The position numbers were made by a program, and so were the translations under genes. This document shows, one piece after another, positions 47,680 to 56,112 of a DNA stretch of 64,000 bases. The notes under the pieces were generated by a model. It made no database searches and had not been told where the DNA came from. It saw only the letters and a list, made by a program, of their open reading frames with translations. Source of the DNA: an uncultured Clostridia bacterium (lineage in GTDB: Bacteria > Bacillota > Clostridia > Oscillospirales > Oscillospiraceae); the NCBI GenBank assembly GCA_945877365.1, contig CAMCRV010000009.1, positions 1 through 64,000 of the forward strand, written 5' to 3'. Position 1 is the first letter of the stretch, and every line of letters begins with the position of its first letter.

Positions 47680-49059
47680 ATGAAAAAGCTGTTTTCCCTG
47701 GTCCTCGTTCTGTCCCTGCTGCTTTCCGGCTGCGGCGGCGCTGCCCCGGCGGAGACCGCCCCTGTCCAGACCGCTGCACCCGAAACCACCGAGGCCGCTG
47801 CCACGGAGCCTGTCCTTGGCTCTGCGCCTGTGAACCTCACCTTCTGGCACAGTGCCTCCGACGAGGCTGGCGTGCTGATGGACAAATACATCGCCGAATT
47901 CAACGCCTCCAATCCCTACGGCATCACCGTCAAGGGCATTTATCAGGGTCAGTATTCCGATGCCACCACATTGCTGAAAACCCTGCTGTCTGCCGAAAAC
48001 TACAGCGAGCTTCCCGATGTGATGCAGATGGATGCCACCGGCAAGATGGCCTATGTGAACTCCGGCAAGGCCTTCACCACCCAGGATGCTCTGGCAGCCT
48101 ACCCCCAGCCCGGTTTTCTGGAGGATTACCTGCCCACTGCCCTGACCAACTGGCAGTTCGCCGGAACCCAGCTGGGTTTGCCCTTCGCCACCTCCACCAC
48201 AGTCACCTACTATAATGCCGATCTGCTCTCCGCCGCCGGGTGGGACAAGGCTCCCGACACCTTTGCCGACATTTCCGCCCTGTATGCCGACCTGACCGCC
48301 GCCGGACGGACGGAGAAGGTTCTGCAAACCATCCCCAACAGCCCCACCCTGGCCAACTGGCTGGGTCAGCTGGGCAGCTACCTTGTAAACAACCGCAACG
48401 GTGCGGACGGCGTTGCCACCGCTCTGGACTGCGTGGACAGCGGTGCGCTGGAAACCTTCCTGACCGCGTGGAAGGCCATGTACGACAGCGGAGCCCTGCT
48501 GAACGAGGGCAGCTCCTCCGACCTGTTCATCTCCGGGGGCGTGGCTGTGATGACCGGCTCTTCCTCCAATGTCCACTCCATTCTCACCAAGGTGGACGGT
48601 GCCTTTGAGGTGGGAGTCGCCCCCTACCTTCGGGTGAATGCGGATGCCGCCTACGGTGCCGGTGTCTCCGGCTCCTGCGTGGTGATGTTCGACTCCGGCG
48701 ACAGTCTGCGCAAAGCCGCCGCATGGGAGTTTGTGAAGTACCTCACCAGTGCCGAGGTGCAGGCGGACTTTGCCGCCGGAACCGGCTATATCCCTGCCCA
48801 CAAGGGTGCCATGGACACCGCCGTATATCAGGATTTGATTGCCCAGTATCCCCAGTACGCCGTGGCCTATCAGCAGCTGATGGACACCCCGGAAACCATC
48901 ACCTCCGTCACCGTGGGACCTTCCAAGGACTTCTACTACGCCGTGATGCAGGGCGTGTCCGATATGCTGGAGTATGACCAGACCCCGGCAGAGGCCGCCG
49001 AAATTCTGGAGGATGAGCTGACCATGCTGCTGGAGGACTACCTGCGCAGCAACAGCTGA
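47680..49059 (+). CDS. Extracellular solute-binding lipoprotein (UgpB-like, CUT1 family) under FMN riboswitch
   Basis: 459 residues. The signal peptide ends at the lipobox LLLSGC (Cys about 18), followed by a Thr/Ala/Pro linker. The mature domain opens VNLTFWHSASDEAGVLMDKY, and has GLPFATSTTVTYYNADLLSA and AAAWEFVKYLTSAEVQADFA, typical of family 1 binding proteins such as UgpB and sugar binders. UgpB recognises glycerol-3-phosphate; a ligand with a ribityl chain or phosphate would therefore be plausible, but this is inference. AGGAGG precedes the start. It is third in the FMN-controlled operon, 25 bases after the permease gene. Confidence 0.92.
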   Translation: MKKLFSLVLVLSLLLSGCGGAAPAETAPVQTAAPETTEAAATEPVLGSAPVNLTFWHSASDEAGVLMDKYIAEFNASNPYGITVKGIYQGQYSDATTLLKTLLSAENYSELPDVMQMDATGKMAYVNSGKAFTTQDALAAYPQPGFLEDYLPTALTNWQFAGTQLGLPFATSTTVTYYNADLLSAAGWDKAPDTFADISALYADLTAAGRTEKVLQTIPNSPTLANWLGQLGSYLVNNRNGADGVATALDCVDSGALETFLTAWKAMYDSGALLNEGSSSDLFISGGVAVMTGSSSNVHSILTKVDGAFEVGVAPYLRVNADAAYGAGVSGSCVVMFDSGDSLRKAAAWEFVKYLTSAEVQADFAAGTGYIPAHKGAMDTAVYQDLIAQYPQYAVAYQQLMDTPETITSVTVGPSKDFYYAVMQGVSDMLEYDQTPAEAAEILEDELTMLLEDYLRSNS

Positions 49060-49073
49060 TGGAGGAAGAAGCT

Positions 49074-49952
49074 ATGGAACTTTCCACCTCCACCAATCTG
49101 GTGTCCTTTCAGCCCGGGAAACAGCGCAACAACCTGCTGTTTTGCATCCCGGAATGCGCCCGGGGCGGCTACCGGGTGCTGGATCTCAACTTCTGCGAGG
49201 CCATGAATCCCACCTCCCGGCTCCGGGAGGATCGCTGGGAGGACTATATCCGCCAGATTGCCCAGCTGGGGCAGCAGTGGGGCGTTTCCTTCCATCAGTG
49301 CCACCTACCCTACTACGACATTTTCCGGCAGGATACCCTTGATCCCACCATGGAAATTCTGATTGACCGGTGCCTTCAGGCCTGCGCCATGCTGGGCATC
49401 CGATGGGCGGTGACCCACCCCGGCACGGTGTACGGTGCCGACAAGTCGGTGTGTCTGGAACGAAATCTAAGCTACTACCGCCCCCATCTGGAAACCGCCG
49501 CCGCTCTGGGGGTGGGGATCTGTCTGGAAAACGACTTCTCCTGCCGCCCCGGGGAAACCCTGTACTGCTCCCACATCCCGGATCTGGTGGAGCTGACGGA
49601 CAGCTTTGGCGACCCGGAGCATCTGGCCATCTGCTATGACTTTGGTCACGCCAATCTGGCCAATCCCGGCCACACCCGGGAGGATCTGCTGGACATCGGC
49701 CAACGGCTGAAGGCTGTCCATGTCAACGACAACCAGGGCACCGCCGACGAGCACCTGATGCCCTTCCACGGTACCGTGGACTGGAAGGCAGCCATGGCAG
49801 CTTTGGCGGAAATCGGCTACACCGGCGACCTGACCTACGAAATTCAGGAATTCGGCCGGTATCTTCCCAACGATCAGAAGCAGCTGGTGGTGGAATACTC
49901 CCAAAAAATCGGCGCTGTCCTTTTGGACTACTACAACAAAGCGTTTTCCTGA
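49074..49952 (+). CDS. Sugar-phosphate isomerase/epimerase-type TIM-barrel enzyme, last gene of the FMN-riboswitch operon
   Basis: 292 residues. The xylose-isomerase-like barrel has probable metal ligands in CLENDFS (Glu), CYDFGHANL (Asp, His), HVNDNQG (His, Asp) and TYEIQEFG (Glu). Relatives are tagatose epimerases, inosose isomerases and endonuclease IV. Its presence with a transporter under FMN control suggests that it acts on the imported compound, perhaps its sugar-alcohol part. The start at 49074 is preferred, as GGAGGAAG lies eight bases upstream; an ATG at 49059 overlapping the previous stop has none. A terminator follows. Confidence 0.88.
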   Translation: MELSTSTNLVSFQPGKQRNNLLFCIPECARGGYRVLDLNFCEAMNPTSRLREDRWEDYIRQIAQLGQQWGVSFHQCHLPYYDIFRQDTLDPTMEILIDRCLQACAMLGIRWAVTHPGTVYGADKSVCLERNLSYYRPHLETAAALGVGICLENDFSCRPGETLYCSHIPDLVELTDSFGDPEHLAICYDFGHANLANPGHTREDLLDIGQRLKAVHVNDNQGTADEHLMPFHGTVDWKAAMAALAEIGYTGDLTYEIQEFGRYLPNDQKQLVVEYSQKIGAVLLDYYNKAFS

Positions 49953-49959
49953 TTCCTTT

Positions 49960-49992
49960 CAAACAGCCTCCCCCTCAGGGAGGTTGTTTTTT
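49960..49992 (+). terminator. Terminator of the FMN-riboswitch operon
   Basis: CCTCCC/GGGAGG stem with outer AACA/TGTT pairing followed by TTTTTTT. Confidence 0.82.
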
Positions 49993-50023
49993 TCCAAAAT
50001 TTCCCTGTTCCTTTTGGATGCTG

Positions 50024-50052
50024 TTGACTAATTTTTGGACTTTTGCTATAGT
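50024..50052 (+). promoter_or_regulatory. Promoter of the second cyclic-di-GMP gene
   Basis: TTGACT (50024-50029), 17 bases, TATAGT (50047-50052). Confidence 0.7.
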
Positions 50053-50064
50053 TATATTGTGTTC

Positions 50065-50081
50065 TGTCGAAAAAAGTCGAG
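50065..50081 (+). promoter_or_regulatory. Tandem Spo0A-box pair (7-3-7)
   Basis: TGTCGAA (perfect 0A box), three A, AGTCGAG, beginning 12 bases after the -10 box, hence across the transcription start. Confidence 0.62.
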
Positions 50082-50111
50082 GAAAAACAGGAACTGACGA
50101 GGTATGTTGTT

Positions 50112-51779
50112 ATGATGCGGCCAAAGACCCTGCTGGTGGTAGAGGACAATGCTCTGAATCGGGAGATTCTTGTGGATATTCTATGCAGCCAGTACCATGT
50201 GCTGGAAGCGGAAAACGGGCAAATCGCGCTGGAGCTGCTTGCTGAGCACAAAAATCAGATTGCCCTGATTCTGCTGGATATGCATATGCCGGTGATGGAC
50301 GGCATTACCTTTCTGGATCACCTCCGAACCGATCCCGACCTGTCCCTGATTCCCGTGATTGTCACCACCCAGAGCGACACCGAGGCAGACGAGATTGCCT
50401 CCCTGAGCCATGGCGCAGCGGACTTTGTTCCCAAGCCCTATCGTCCCCAGATTATTCTGCAGCGGGTCGCCAACCTGATCTCCCTGCGGGAAAACGCCTC
50501 CCTGAGCAATCTTTTGCGCTATGATCCCCTCACCGGGCTTTTCACCAAGGAGTATTTCTATCAGCTGGCCCGGGGGGAAATTGAGGCCAACCCGGATCTG
50601 GAATACAACATCGTGGTCTCCAATTTAGAGAACTTCAAGCTTTATAACGACCTCTACGGCGTGACAGAGGGCGACCGGCTGCTGAAGGCCGTGGCCAGAA
50701 TCGCCGTGGATGCTCTGGGTCCCGATGTGATCATGGCCCGGATTCGGGCTGACCGGTTTGTGAATCTGGCGGTGAGAACCAACCGCTACTGCAACGAGTA
50801 CTTTTCCGGCTTCAACGAGCGTCTGAACCAGATCCATGGAATGTCCCATGTCAGCCAGAAGTGGGGTATCTACGAAATTCACGACCGCTCCATCCCCATT
50901 GCCCATATGTGTGACCGCGCCCAGCTGGCCGCCGACCGGGTCAAGGGGGTATACGGCCAGTATTACTCCGTCTACGACGATGTGATGCGTGCCCAGATGA
51001 TCCGGGAGCAGAGCATCATCGATGCCATGACACAGTCCCTGATGGACGGGGAATTCCAAATCTACTATCAGCCGAAATACGCTCTGGCGGACGACTCCCT
51101 CTCCGGCGCGGAGGCGCTGGTGCGCTGGGTGCACCCGGAGCTGGGCTTCCTGTCCCCGGCGGAATTCATTCCCCTGTTTGAAAAGAACGGCTTTATCACC
51201 CAGATGGATCGGTACATCTGGAAGCGCGCCTGTCAGGATCTGAGCAGGTGGCAGGCTCAGGGGCTTCGCCCCGTGCCCATCTCTGTGAACATCTCCCGCT
51301 CCGATTTTTACCGGATGGATCTGGTGAAGGAGTTTGTGGAGCTGGCGGCAGCCTACGAGCTGGATCCCTCCCTGCTGCATCTGGAGGTCACGGAAAGCGT
51401 ATATGTGGAGAATCCTCAGCTGATCTTTGCCACCGTCCGCCAGCTGCAAAAGGCCGGCTTCTGCATAGAAATCGATGATTTCGGTGCCGGCTACTCCTCC
51501 CTGTCCATTCTGGGCGATTCCCATGTGGATGTGCTGAAGCTGGACATCAAGTTTGTCCAGAACGAAACCGCCAAGCCCGAGGATCAGAGTATTCTGCCCT
51601 ATGTGGTTTCCATGGCTCGCCAGCTGAATATGAAGGTGGTTGCCGAGGGTGTGGAAACCGTTGCCCAGCGGGAGCGGCTGCGCTCCATCGGCTGCGACTA
51701 CGGTCAGGGATATTTCTTCTCCAAGCCTATGACCCTGATGTCCTACGAGAAGCTGCTGGCATCCCATGCTCTGAGATAA
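50112..51779 (+). CDS. REC-GGDEF(degenerate)-EAL cyclic-di-GMP phosphodiesterase
   Basis: 555 residues. The receiver (about 5-120) has its phospho-acceptor in LILLDMHMPVMDGI. The GGDEF-like domain (about 135-285) has RADRF at the active site, so it cannot make cyclic di-GMP. The EAL domain (about 305-550) has AEALVRW, SVNISRSDF, LEVTES, DDFGAGYSSL, KLDIKF and AEGVET, so hydrolysis is likely. It aligns along its length with the first three domains of the 1934-4516 protein, and the two genes share the tandem Spo0A-box arrangement at their promoters. Ribosome site GAGG lies nine bases upstream. Phosphorylation by an unlinked kinase presumably controls activity. Confidence 0.93.
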   Translation: MMRPKTLLVVEDNALNREILVDILCSQYHVLEAENGQIALELLAEHKNQIALILLDMHMPVMDGITFLDHLRTDPDLSLIPVIVTTQSDTEADEIASLSHGAADFVPKPYRPQIILQRVANLISLRENASLSNLLRYDPLTGLFTKEYFYQLARGEIEANPDLEYNIVVSNLENFKLYNDLYGVTEGDRLLKAVARIAVDALGPDVIMARIRADRFVNLAVRTNRYCNEYFSGFNERLNQIHGMSHVSQKWGIYEIHDRSIPIAHMCDRAQLAADRVKGVYGQYYSVYDDVMRAQMIREQSIIDAMTQSLMDGEFQIYYQPKYALADDSLSGAEALVRWVHPELGFLSPAEFIPLFEKNGFITQMDRYIWKRACQDLSRWQAQGLRPVPISVNISRSDFYRMDLVKEFVELAAAYELDPSLLHLEVTESVYVENPQLIFATVRQLQKAGFCIEIDDFGAGYSSLSILGDSHVDVLKLDIKFVQNETAKPEDQSILPYVVSMARQLNMKVVAEGVETVAQRERLRSIGCDYGQGYFFSKPMTLMSYEKLLASHALR

Positions 51780-51781
51780 AC

Positions 51782-51820
51782 AAAATGCCCTTCGCACGCA
51801 ATCCCTGCGAAGGGCATTTT
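51782..51820 (+). terminator. Terminator of the second cyclic-di-GMP gene
   Basis: AAAATGCCCTTCGCA pairs with TGCGAAGGGCATTTT, giving a 15-bp stem that ends in its own T-run. Confidence 0.88.
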
Positions 51821-51857
51821 CCGGCTCTATGTCAATGGTTGGAGAAAGGGTTATTTA

Positions 51858-52067
51858 GTTGACAGTTGAAAGTGGACAGTTGACAGTTAAGGTATCCCCT
51901 TCAGGGATGAAAAACACCAAATATTTCATTGCTCTCGTAGGGGCGGCCATTGGCCGCCCGATACCCTCGATGCGGAACTTCCCGATTCGGGCGGCCGATG
52001 GCCGCCCCTACGAAAGAAGTGGAAGAATTTACTCACTCCTAACTCCTAATTCCTAACTCCTAACTCC
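51858..52067. repeat. Type E repeat element, copy 1
   Basis: The left end is GTTGACAGTTGAAAGTGG-like, the centre is a large inverted repeat (GTAGGGGCGGCCATTGGCCG with its complement around CCGATTCGGG), and the right end is a run of TCCTAACTCCTAA units. An inverted copy lies at 54101-54295. It is non-coding. Confidence 0.75.
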
Positions 52068-52084
52068 GCTAAAGTCCGCTTTTT

Positions 52085-52843
52085 CTACACAATTCCCACA
52101 ACCTTCAAAAACAGCAGCGCCAGCACCAGCAGAATCACCGGGCGGGTGACCCGGCTGCTTTTCTTCAGTGCCAGGGTGGAGCCCAGATAATTGCCCGCCA
52201 TATTGCACGCCGCAGCCGCCAGACCCAGCAGGAATATCGCCTGCCCCCGGGAAATGAAAATCGTCAGGCTGACGACATTGGAGGTGAGATTGATCACCTT
52301 GGCATGGGCATTGGCCCGGCGAAGCTCCAGCTTTCCCAGCATGGTAAAGGCGATAATCAGGAAGGTGCCGGTGCCGGGGCCGTAAAAGCCATCGTACATT
52401 CCCACCAGAAAGCTGCTGATCAGCACCGCAGCCCAAAGTCCGGGGGTCAGCGGTGCCGGCTCCGGGTCTTCCCGGAAGCTGCCGGGGCGAAGCACCACCA
52501 GTGCCACCGCCGGCAGCACCACCAGCAGGATCTTCTCCATCAGCCCCTCCTGCATGGCAAGGGAGAGATTGGCTCCCACTGCACTTCCCACCAACGCCGC
52601 CGCCACGGTAGGCAGGGCGATTTTCCAATCCACCAGTCCCTGCCGGATGAAGCGCAGGGCGGTCAGGCCGGTGCCGCAGGTGGAGGACAGCTTGTTGGTG
52701 GCAATGGCCTGATGAATGGGCACTCCGGCCAGCACATACCCCGGCAGGGAGATCAGGCCGCCGCCGCCCCCGATGGCATCCACAAAGCCCGCCAGAAACA
52801 GCAGCGGACAGACGATCAAAAACATTTTTGGTGTCAGCTCCAC
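52085..52843 (-). CDS. TauE/SafE-family membrane permease
   Basis: 252 residues, seven to eight membrane segments. The two repeats each hold the family's glycine-rich motif: AGFVDAIGGGGGLISLPGYV near the N-terminus and VGMYDGFYGPGTGTFLIIAF in the middle, with NKLSSTCGTGLTALRF after the first. The family exports sulfite, sulfoacetate or related organic anions, or takes up sulfur compounds; the substrate is unknown. The start is a GTG at 52843 with GAGAGGTGG in front; the frame continues upstream to 53074 without any ribosome site. Confidence 0.88.
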   Translation of the reverse strand: MELTPKMFLIVCPLLFLAGFVDAIGGGGGLISLPGYVLAGVPIHQAIATNKLSSTCGTGLTALRFIRQGLVDWKIALPTVAAALVGSAVGANLSLAMQEGLMEKILLVVLPAVALVVLRPGSFREDPEPAPLTPGLWAAVLISSFLVGMYDGFYGPGTGTFLIIAFTMLGKLELRRANAHAKVINLTSNVVSLTIFISRGQAIFLLGLAAAACNMAGNYLGSTLALKKSSRVTRPVILLVLALLFLKVVGIV

Positions 52844-53068
52844 AGCCGCACCACCTCTCTTTCCTCTCCAATCGTACCACTTTTTTTCAAAAAGTAAAGG
52901 CATCACCGCATAATGGGGCAAGGAGATTCGGCGAGGGATTTTGGCCCAGGCGAAAGTATGGAAAATGTGGGAATACTGGATGTATTTCCCATTTTTCATA
53001 CTGCACGATTGGGGCAAAAGATCCGCCGAAGCCCGCGGCTCCCATTGTGTGGTGTTGCCTAAAGTTTT

Positions 53069-53097
53069 TTGCATTTTCCTGTCGGCTGTGCTATACT
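53069..53097 (+). promoter_or_regulatory. Promoter of the 323-residue hypothetical gene
   Basis: TTGCAT (53069-53074), 17 bases, TATACT (53092-53097). Confidence 0.6.
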
Positions 53098-53128
53098 GTC
53101 AGAAACATCCCATGCAAGGAGGAAAACC

Positions 53129-54100
53129 ATGTCGCTTCCCCTGTTTTTTCAAAACCTTATCCGTCAGAAGCTGCTCACCTCCGAATCCATCCACAGCACC
53201 CCTGACGGTTTTTTTGCCGCCGATACCTCCATCGCGGATATTCTGAAGCAGCGCAATATTCTCACCTTTCCCAACGATCAGGGGGAGCCTCGGCTGTGCC
53301 AGCGGTTCTATGACGACTGGTATCTCTACGCCGTCCCTGCCGGGGAGGATTTTGTCTACAGTCTCTTCAAAATGCGGGAGCAGGAATTTGATGCCCAGGA
53401 GGGCGTACCCGGGGATGGGGACACCCCCGGCGTCACCGTGTGCTTCATCGCCCTGAACCCAGCCCCCCTTCAGGTCTGTCTGGACAACCCCACGGAGGAA
53501 AACCGTCAGGCCTGGAACCGGGAGCTGAACCGGGTGGTTTCCGTCTCCGGGCAGAGTCACCATCCGGTGCTGAAGGACTATTTCATCCGGGCGGAGGCCG
53601 ACGGCTCCTATCTCATCGCCAGGCTCTATATCCGTTTTCTGACCTCTCTGTCAAAGGGCGGTCAGCTGCCTGTGCCGCTGCATTACGCCGAAATCTACCG
53701 CCAGAGCCAGCTTCCCGGCGCATCCGCCAAGTGCCGCCGGCTGCCGGATTTTCTGGAGGCTAACAACGCCGCCGCGGGGCGCACTGTCTGCGACCATCGT
53801 TTTATCTATCTTCAGAACCCGGAGCAGCCGACCCCCTTCGAGCAGAAGGCCATTCTGGCCACCCACGCCGCCAACACCTCCTTCCACTCCTTTGCCGCCG
53901 AAATTCGCTACCACGCCTGGTTTCTCTTCCCCATGGCGAAGCTCCCCCTGCCCATTGTCGGGCATTCCGTCTACGCCAGTGCCATCCGGGCGGACATGAC
54001 CATTGATGACACCGAGTTTGAAGGCCCAGCCCCCTTCCACCGGGAGGACAGCCGCTGGCTCCGGGAGCAGGAGGAATGCCATCCGGAATACTCTCTGTGA
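53129..54100 (+). CDS. Conserved-looking hypothetical protein, 323 residues
   Basis: It begins MSLPLFFQNLIRQKLLTSES and is soluble, with no signal peptide or membrane segment. I recognise no family. Notable features are a central YFIRAEADGSYLIARLYIRF segment and a His-rich C-terminal part (HAANTSFHSFAAEIRYHAWF followed by LFPMAKLPLPIVGHSVYAS). A strong AAGGAGGAA site and a clear promoter make expression likely. It stands alone between a TauE-type permease gene and the tryptophan/tyrosine-type transporter, and a type E repeat begins right at its stop codon. Confidence 0.75.
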   Translation: MSLPLFFQNLIRQKLLTSESIHSTPDGFFAADTSIADILKQRNILTFPNDQGEPRLCQRFYDDWYLYAVPAGEDFVYSLFKMREQEFDAQEGVPGDGDTPGVTVCFIALNPAPLQVCLDNPTEENRQAWNRELNRVVSVSGQSHHPVLKDYFIRAEADGSYLIARLYIRFLTSLSKGGQLPVPLHYAEIYRQSQLPGASAKCRRLPDFLEANNAAAGRTVCDHRFIYLQNPEQPTPFEQKAILATHAANTSFHSFAAEIRYHAWFLFPMAKLPLPIVGHSVYASAIRADMTIDDTEFEGPAPFHREDSRWLREQEECHPEYSL

Positions 54101-54295
54101 TGAGTGAGGAGTGAGTAAATTTTTCCACTTCTTTCGTAGGGGCGGCCATCGGCCGCCCGAATCGGGAAGTTCCGCATCGAGGGTATCGGGCGGCCAATGG
54201 CCGCCCCTACGAAATTGATGAAAGGCCTTAATCAAGACATTTTGTTTTCTATCCCCGAAGGGGATACCACAGCTCCTAACTCCTAACTCCTAACT
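54101..54295. repeat. Type E repeat element, copy 2 (inverted relative to copy 1)
   Basis: Reverse orientation of 51858-52067, with the same GGCGGCCATCGGCCGCCCG arms and the TCCTAACTCCTAACT run at its right end. It starts immediately after the stop codon of the preceding gene. Confidence 0.75.
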
Positions 54296-54297
54296 GA

Positions 54298-54336
54298 AAA
54301 ATCTGCCAGAGGAAAACCTCTGGCAGATTTTTTATG
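54298..54336. terminator. Bidirectional terminator at the end of the tryptophan/tyrosine-type ABC operon
   Basis: AAATCTGCCAGAGG/CCTCTGGCAGATTT stem with A-run and T-run on either side, so it can work on both strands. Confidence 0.85.
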
Positions 54337-55126
54337 ACAGAACCATCTTGTCGTCCACTTCGTCGGAACCGGAGGCCTTGCTGAACAGTCCCAGCAGCTG
54401 CTCCACCGTCAGGTTCTTCTTCTCCTCCCCGGCCACATCCACCACCACATGACCGTCGTACATCATGATCAGGCGGTTGCCGTAGGTAATGGCATCACGC
54501 ATATTGTGGGTGATCATCAGGGTGGTGAGGTTGCTGCGGGTGACGATCCGCTCCGTAACCTCCAGAACCTTGGCGGCGGTCTTGGGGTCCAGCGCCGCGG
54601 TGTGCTCATCCAGCAGCAGCAGCTTGGGCTGCTGCAGGGTGGCCATCAGCAGGGTCAGTGCCTGCCGCTGGCCGCCGGAGAGCAGACCCACCTTGGTGGT
54701 GAGGCGATCCTCCAGACCCAGATCCAGAATCTTCAGCTGCTCCCGGTAGCTCTCCCGTTCCGTCCGGGTGATGCCGGGGCGGAGGGTGCGCTTCTGCCCC
54801 CGACGGGCAGCCAGTGCCAGATTTTCCTCAATCTGCATGGTGGCTGCGGTACCCATCATGGGGTCCTGAAACACCCGACCCAGATAGGCGGCGCGCTGGT
54901 GCTCCGGCAGACGGGTGATGTCCTTGCCGTCCAGCAGGATCTGACCCTCGTCCACAAGGAAAGTACCTGCAATGGCGTTGAGCATGGTGGACTTACCGGC
55001 GCCGTTGCCGCCGATGACGGTGACGAAATCCCCGTCATTCAAAGTCAGATTCAGGCCGTTCAGCGCCGTTTTGGCATTGACGGTGCCGGGGTTAAAGGTC
55101 TTGCGAATGTTTTTCAGTTCAAGCAT
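54332..55126 (-). CDS. ABC transporter ATP-binding protein (tryptophan/tyrosine-type system)
   Basis: 264 residues. Walker A is GGNGAGKSTMLNAIAG, the signature LLSGGQRQALTLL, Walker B LLLLDEHTAALDPKTA, and the H-loop MITHNMRDAITYG. This LSGGQRQALTLLMA variant is typical of the TrpXYZ-like uptake family that pairs with ABC_sub_bind binding proteins. The gene overlaps the end of the permease gene by eight bases. The start at 55126 has GGAGGTGA. Confidence 0.92.
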   Translation of the reverse strand: MLELKNIRKTFNPGTVNAKTALNGLNLTLNDGDFVTVIGGNGAGKSTMLNAIAGTFLVDEGQILLDGKDITRLPEHQRAAYLGRVFQDPMMGTAATMQIEENLALAARRGQKRTLRPGITRTERESYREQLKILDLGLEDRLTTKVGLLSGGQRQALTLLMATLQQPKLLLLDEHTAALDPKTAAKVLEVTERIVTRSNLTTLMITHNMRDAITYGNRLIMMYDGHVVVDVAGEEKKNLTVEQLLGLFSKASGSDEVDDKMVLS

Positions 55127-56039
55127 TGCCGTCACCTCCCACACGCTGCTTCTTGGGCTTTACCAGAGACTGCCAGTAGGGAACGGCCAGGAACAGAGCC
55201 ACCACCAGAGCGGTGAGGAGCTTCAGGTCGTTGGTATTCAGACCCATCTGCAGCACAATCTGGATCACCAGATAGTAGACCACAGCACCCAGTGCCACTG
55301 CCACCAGCTTCAGGGCGAAGTTACGGAACACCTTGCCGAACAGCACCTCGCCCACGATGACGGCAGCCAGACCGATGACGATGGCGCCGCGACCCATGTT
55401 CACATCCACTGCGCCCTGATACTGGGCAAGCAGTGCGCCGGACAGAGCCACCAGGCCGTTGGAGACCATCAGGCCCACGGTGATGCCGATTTTGGTGTCG
55501 ATGCCCTGTGCCCGGGCCATGTTCTGGTTAGCGCCGGTGGCCCGCAGTGCGCTGCCATACTCGGTGCCGAAGAACCAGTAGAGGATACCTACCACCACTG
55601 CCAGAATGATCAGCACCAGCAAAATGGGGTTTTCCAGAGTCAGATCCCGGACATACCGCTGGGAAACCAGCAGGTCATACTTATCCACACCAATGGGCTG
55701 GTTGGCCTTGCCGCTCATAATCCGCAGATTGACGGAGTACAGGGCAAGCTGGGTGAGGATACCGGACAGGATGGCGGGGATGTTGCACCGGGTGTGGAGC
55801 AGACCGGTGATCAATCCTGCCAGCATACCTGCCAGAAAGGCGCACAGCAGTGCAATCCAGGGGTTGCAGCCGGCGCGCATCAGCATGACACACACCGCGC
55901 CGCCGGTGGCCAGAGAGCCGTCCACCGTCAGGTCGGATACATTCAGAATCCGGAAGGTCAGGTAAACGCCGATGGCCATGATGCCCCAGAGCATACCCTG
56001 TGTCACCGCGCCCGGCATGGCGTTGAGAAGTGATAGCAT
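55119..56039 (-). CDS. ABC transporter permease (tryptophan/tyrosine-type system)
   Basis: 306 residues with eight to nine membrane segments and the family pattern VYLTFRILNVSDLTVDGSLA followed by TGGAV, related to branched-chain amino acid and simple-sugar permeases (BPD_transp_2). GANQNMARAQGIDTKIG is the cytoplasmic contact region. The start at 56039 has GAGG nine bases upstream; a TTG-opened longer frame to 56054 lacks a site. Middle gene of the binding protein-permease-ATPase operon. Confidence 0.92.
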   Translation of the reverse strand: MLSLLNAMPGAVTQGMLWGIMAIGVYLTFRILNVSDLTVDGSLATGGAVCVMLMRAGCNPWIALLCAFLAGMLAGLITGLLHTRCNIPAILSGILTQLALYSVNLRIMSGKANQPIGVDKYDLLVSQRYVRDLTLENPILLVLIILAVVVGILYWFFGTEYGSALRATGANQNMARAQGIDTKIGITVGLMVSNGLVALSGALLAQYQGAVDVNMGRGAIVIGLAAVIVGEVLFGKVFRNFALKLVAVALGAVVYYLVIQIVLQMGLNTNDLKLLTALVVALFLAVPYWQSLVKPKKQRVGGDGNA

Positions 56040-56112
56040 ACAAAAATACCTCAAACAGCAGATTTTGGCAGGACAGGGATAAGCCCTGCCCTGCCAATAT
56101 TTTCAGGAAATG

